Of a stretch of 8,866 nt of DNA, positions 7,150 to 8,866 are shown piece after piece (position 1 is the first letter of the stretch; the number at the start of each line of letters is the position of its first letter). The notes under the pieces are model-generated. The model did no database searches and was not told where the DNA came from. It saw only the letters and a program-made list of their open reading frames with translations. Source of the DNA: UBA4644 sp964646225 (lineage in GTDB: Bacteria; Bacillota; Clostridia; Oscillospirales; Butyricicoccaceae); assembly GCA_964646225.1 (NCBI GenBank), contig CAZYAD010000050.1:1-8866 (forward strand). The letters run 5' to 3'. The position numbers and the translations under genes were made by a program.

Positions 7150-7890
7150 TTACGGATGTTCCCGAATTTGAACGACGACCCATTCGCCGGTTTCGCTCTT
7201 TTCCACCTTCCAAAGAGACGGGATCCGCCAGCTGCCGCAGGCGGTACTGCCATCGTGATTGAATGTCTCGGACGAGTAATAAACCCAGATCCACCCCTCG
7301 TCTTTCCCCAGATGCGCCGACCACAGCTCCAGTGAATGCTCATTGAACGCCGTATCGCCATAAGCGTCGGTGGCCGTGGCGTAGCGCTTCAGCAGCCCGT
7401 ATTCCTGTTCATTTTCGGCGCGGGTGTGCCGCGTATCGTTAAAGGCCTTGTCCGCCAGCCGCAAAACCGCCTGGGCCTCCCGCCGGTCGGCAGCAGAGCC
7501 GATGGAAAGCGCCCTGGCGATCTCCCTGCGGGTATAGTAATTGCCCAAGGCCATGGGCCCGATTTCCGCGATGCGGTACACCGGAAAAAAGTGCAGCAGC
7601 ACCCCCAACGCGATCAGCACTGCAGCGATGACCGCGCTTACGCGGAGCAGCCGGCTGCGAAACCGCCTGCGGAGCGCCCTCATGGAGTTCAGCACCTCCG
7701 CCTCCAGCAGGCTCTGGGCCTCCTCGCCCAGCCTGTCCGCCGCCGTCCCCGCCTTCATGCGTTCCCATTGTCCGGCGCACGCCGTGCAATGGGTCAGATG
7801 CTCACGGACAAAATCCGCCGTGTCGTTGCTGGTCATGCCCTCCAGATACAGGGGCAGCAGGTCGCAGACGACGCTGCATTCCTTATTCAT
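7150..7890 (-). CDS. Single-pass membrane anti-sigma factor with zinc-finger-like N-terminus
   Basis: A 246-residue protein starting MNKECSVVCDLLPLYLEGMT. The N-terminal domain carries H31, C35 and C38 in HLTHCTAC, plus C5 and C9, resembling the zinc-binding anti-sigma (ZAS/zf-HC2) fold that holds an ECF sigma factor inactive at the membrane. A basic stretch (RALRRRFRSR, 71-80) precedes a single transmembrane helix at about 82-104, giving an N-in topology. The external part, 105-246, has no family I recognise. Its ATG overlaps the sigma gene by 8 nt, a tight coupling typical of sigma/anti-sigma pairs. The role is inferred from motif, topology and neighbour. Confidence 0.85.
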   Translation of the reverse strand: MNKECSVVCDLLPLYLEGMTSNDTADFVREHLTHCTACAGQWERMKAGTAADRLGEEAQSLLEAEVLNSMRALRRRFRSRLLRVSAVIAAVLIALGVLLHFFPVYRIAEIGPMALGNYYTRREIARALSIGSAADRREAQAVLRLADKAFNDTRHTRAENEQEYGLLKRYATATDAYGDTAFNEHSLELWSAHLGKDEGWIWVYYSSETFNHDGSTACGSWRIPSLWKVEKSETGEWVVVQIREHP

Positions 7891-8380
7891 GCTCCATCTC
7901 CTCCAATCCCTGTTGTATCCGTTTTCTGGCCCGATGGTAGGTAACGCAGGCCCAGTTGTCGGTTTTCCCGTACAGGTCGCCGATCTCCCGGAAGGACAGT
8001 TCCCCGAATACCCGCCACATAAACACCTCTCTGTATGGCTCCGGAAGCCCGTGCAGCAGCCTGCGGATCTGCCCGAGCTCCTCCTTCCGGCAAAGGGCCT
8101 CCTCTGCCGTCGCCGCCGGATCGGCGATCTCCTGCAAATCCCGCTCCTCGGCGCGCGGGGCCCTCCGGTTCTTTTTCAGATAGGAAAAATAGCAGTTTTT
8201 CGCGATCTGGCAAAGCCAGACCCGGATGTCGCAGTCCCCGCGAAAGCGCTCCACTCCCTGAATCGCCCGGAAAAAGGTCTCGCCGGTGATGTCCTCCGCA
8301 AGCTGCGCATCCCCGGAAAGCCGCATCGCGTAGAGATACACCGACTTGAAATACCGGCTGTACAGCTGCTCCGGTTCCAT
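7883..8380 (-). CDS. ECF-type RNA polymerase sigma factor (sigma-70 family)
   Basis: A 165-residue extracytoplasmic-function sigma factor. The sigma-2 region spans about 6-70 (DAQLAEDITGETFFRAI and RVWLCQIAKNCYFSYLKKN, for core binding and -10 recognition). A short linker follows, then sigma-4 at about 104-158 (LPEPYREVFMWRVFGELSF..EIGDLYG) with the recognition helix DNWACVTYHRARKRI. No sigma-3 region is present, as expected for the class. AAGGAGG (8397-8391) lies 10 nt before ATG 8380. It is the first gene of a three-gene operon with the anti-sigma factor and VanZ protein. An envelope-stress role is inferred from that context. Confidence 0.95.
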   Translation of the reverse strand: MEPEQLYSRYFKSVYLYAMRLSGDAQLAEDITGETFFRAIQGVERFRGDCDIRVWLCQIAKNCYFSYLKKNRRAPRAEERDLQEIADPAATAEEALCRKEELGQIRRLLHGLPEPYREVFMWRVFGELSFREIGDLYGKTDNWACVTYHRARKRIQQGLEEMEHE

Positions 8381-8404
8381 TGCGTCCCCACCTCCTTTCC
8401 TCTG

Positions 8405-8433
8405 TAAGACTCCGAACGGGCCGAAATCTTACA
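8405..8433 (-). promoter_or_regulatory. Candidate ECF-type autoregulatory promoter of the sigma operon
   Basis: On the - strand TGTAAG (8433-8428) and GTCTTA (8410-8405) are 17 nt apart. They fall inside a perfect inverted repeat, CTGTAAGA (8402-8409) / TCTTACAG (8427-8434). A start near 8399 would leave a leader of about 20 nt beginning next to the Shine-Dalgarno. The position, spacing and non-sigma-A bases suit recognition by the operon's own sigma factor, but this is inference. Confidence 0.4.
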
Positions 8434-8504
8434 GCCTTTTTTGAAAAAATCAAAACCGGTCTCCCGGGCCGCTCCGCGCGGGCGGACTCTTGGGTTCCAT
8501 GCCG

Positions 8505-8533
8505 ATAATAGCACAGCCACGGCCCGTCGTCCA
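8505..8533 (-). promoter_or_regulatory. Candidate housekeeping promoter upstream of the sigma operon
   Basis: On the - strand TGGACG (8533-8528), a 17-nt spacer and TATTAT (8510-8505), with TGC just before the -10, form a sigma-A-like promoter. Transcription would start near 8498, with a leader of about 118 nt before the sigma gene that contains GC-rich and AT-rich short inverted repeats. Confidence 0.45.
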
Positions 8534-8575
8534 GAGCGCCCTGCGGCCCGCGCCGCCGACAGCTGCGGTTTTTGC

Positions 8576-8604
8576 TTGACGCCGACGCCCAAGCCGGGTA
8601 TAAT
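8576..8604 (+). promoter_or_regulatory. Near-consensus promoter of the tRNA-Arg-like pair
   Basis: TTGACG (8576-8581; 5 of 6), a 17-nt spacer and a perfect TATAAT (8599-8604). The implied start near 8611 is 3 nt before the tRNA-like sequence, as in real tRNA genes. It is the best promoter match at the right end. Confidence 0.75.
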
Positions 8605-8613
8605 AGCCTTGTT

Positions 8614-8685
8614 GCCCCCGTAGCTCACCGGGATAGAGCGTACGCCTCCTAAGCGGCAGTTCGTTCGAATCCATTTCTGCATAAA
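8614..8685 (+). pseudogene. Degenerate tRNA-Arg(CCT), copy 1
   Basis: The 5' half is a good tRNA: acceptor strand GCCCCCG (8614-8620), TA, D-stem GCTC/GAGC around ACCGGGATA, then anticodon loop CTCCTAA with CCT (8648-8650). The anticodon stem keeps only three pairs (CGC/GCG). The region after it is wrong: a T-loop-like TTCGAAT occurs at 8664-8670 but is about 3 nt too early, its flanks do not pair, and nothing complementary to GCCCCCG follows. The strong promoter just upstream suggests a once-active gene whose 3' half was lost or replaced. Whether the RNA has a function is unknown. Confidence 0.6.
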
Positions 8686-8706
8686 AACGGAATCATTCAC
8701 CTATAT

Positions 8707-8746
8707 GCCCCAGTAGCTCAGTCGTATAGAGCGATCGCCTCCTAAG
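8707..8746 (+). pseudogene. Tandem 5'-half copy of tRNA-Arg(CCT), copy 2
   Basis: Aligns without gaps to the first 40 nt of copy 1, 93 nt upstream, with 33 of 40 identical by eye. It keeps GCCCCAG, GTAGCTCA, ATAGAGCG and CGCCTCCTAAG, including the CCT anticodon (8741-8743), but its D-loop has lost the usual GG pair. Similarity stops right after the anticodon loop, at 8746. A GGTTCGAAT like a T-loop appears much later (8792-8800) without a matching stem. No own promoter is seen. Confidence 0.5.
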
Positions 8747-8866
8747 AATATGTTAATCACGGGCCAAATGATTTTTTGAAATCTGAAGTCCGGTTCGAAT
8801 GGAGTCGCGATTTCGGCGTTTTTCTAACGCCGGGGAAGAGGAACATTTTTAAGCAAATTGCTTTCA
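8747..8866. other. Non-coding right end, no gene seen
   Basis: I see no credible coding frame here. It contains two small hairpins: GATTT/AAATC (8770-8774 and 8779-8783) and CGGCGTT/AACGCCG (8814-8820 and 8826-8832). Neither is followed by a T-run, so neither is a clear terminator. The last about 25 nt become AT-rich. Confidence 0.5.

Noticed and set aside
8437..8458. TTTTGA/TCAAAA repeat in the sigma-operon leader
   Set aside because: Weak AT-only pairing in an A/T-run stretch; no reason to see it as a regulatory fold.
8176..8700. Open frame across the sigma gene start and tRNA-like region
   Set aside because: It overlaps the sigma gene in another frame and crosses promoters and tRNA-like sequence; no recognisable domain.
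8747..8805. Group I intron splitting the second tRNA-Arg anticodon loop
   Set aside because: Such introns are known in tRNA-Arg(CCU), but the gap to the next T-loop-like sequence is under 60 nt, far too short, and the supposed 3' half does not pair with the 5' half.
8814..8832. CGGCGTT/AACGCCG hairpin as an intrinsic terminator
   Set aside because: The T-run is in the loop, not after the stem; on the other strand it is followed by A residues.
1..8866. CRISPR arrays, insertion sequences or phage genes
   Set aside because: No spaced direct repeats of CRISPR type, and no transposase or integrase motifs, were seen in the window.

Overview
This window looks like chromosome from a GC-rich, low-oxygen Firmicute. 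An Oscillospiraceae-type gut Clostridia is the best fit, judging from strong purine-rich Shine-Dalgarno sequences, sigma-A-like promoters, a membrane pyrophosphatase, and an ECF sigma/anti-sigma/VanZ cassette. The taxonomic placement is inference from gene content and style only.

The core (about 810-6534) is an essentially complete selenocysteine (Sec) toolkit. On the + strand selA (885-2264) and selB (2261-4171) overlap by 4 nt and are followed by selC, the UCA-anticodon tRNA-Sec (4277-4373), which has its own promoter and a strong terminator. Converging on that terminator from the - strand is selD (4510-5550). Divergent from selD across an 81-bp gap is a LysR-type regulator (5632-6534) of the kind found beside selenium genes. 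SelD makes selenophosphate, SelA converts Ser-tRNA-Sec to Sec-tRNA-Sec, and SelB delivers it to UGA codons. The key observation is that selD itself carries an in-frame UGA at codon 16, the catalytic Cys/Sec position. The locus therefore needs its own products to make full-length SelD, and a naive gene call starts downstream at about 5448 and loses the active site.

Left of the sel locus, 1-541 (- strand) is the N-terminal part of a membrane-bound ion-translocating pyrophosphatase (hppA), cut by the window edge. The 343-nt AT-rich gap between hppA and selA holds a credible selA promoter, a weaker hppA promoter and a perfect 11-bp inverted repeat that may be an operator.

Right of the sel locus is a - strand operon of ECF sigma factor (7883-8380), single-pass zinc-finger anti-sigma factor (7150-7890) and VanZ-family membrane protein (6548-7135). 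Its leader holds a housekeeping-type promoter and a candidate ECF-type autoregulatory promoter.

The last about 260 nt contain no protein gene. They hold a near-consensus promoter followed by two tandem copies (93 nt apart) of the 5' half of a tRNA-Arg with a CCT anticodon. Neither copy has a matching 3' half, so I read them as degenerate or disrupted tRNA genes.
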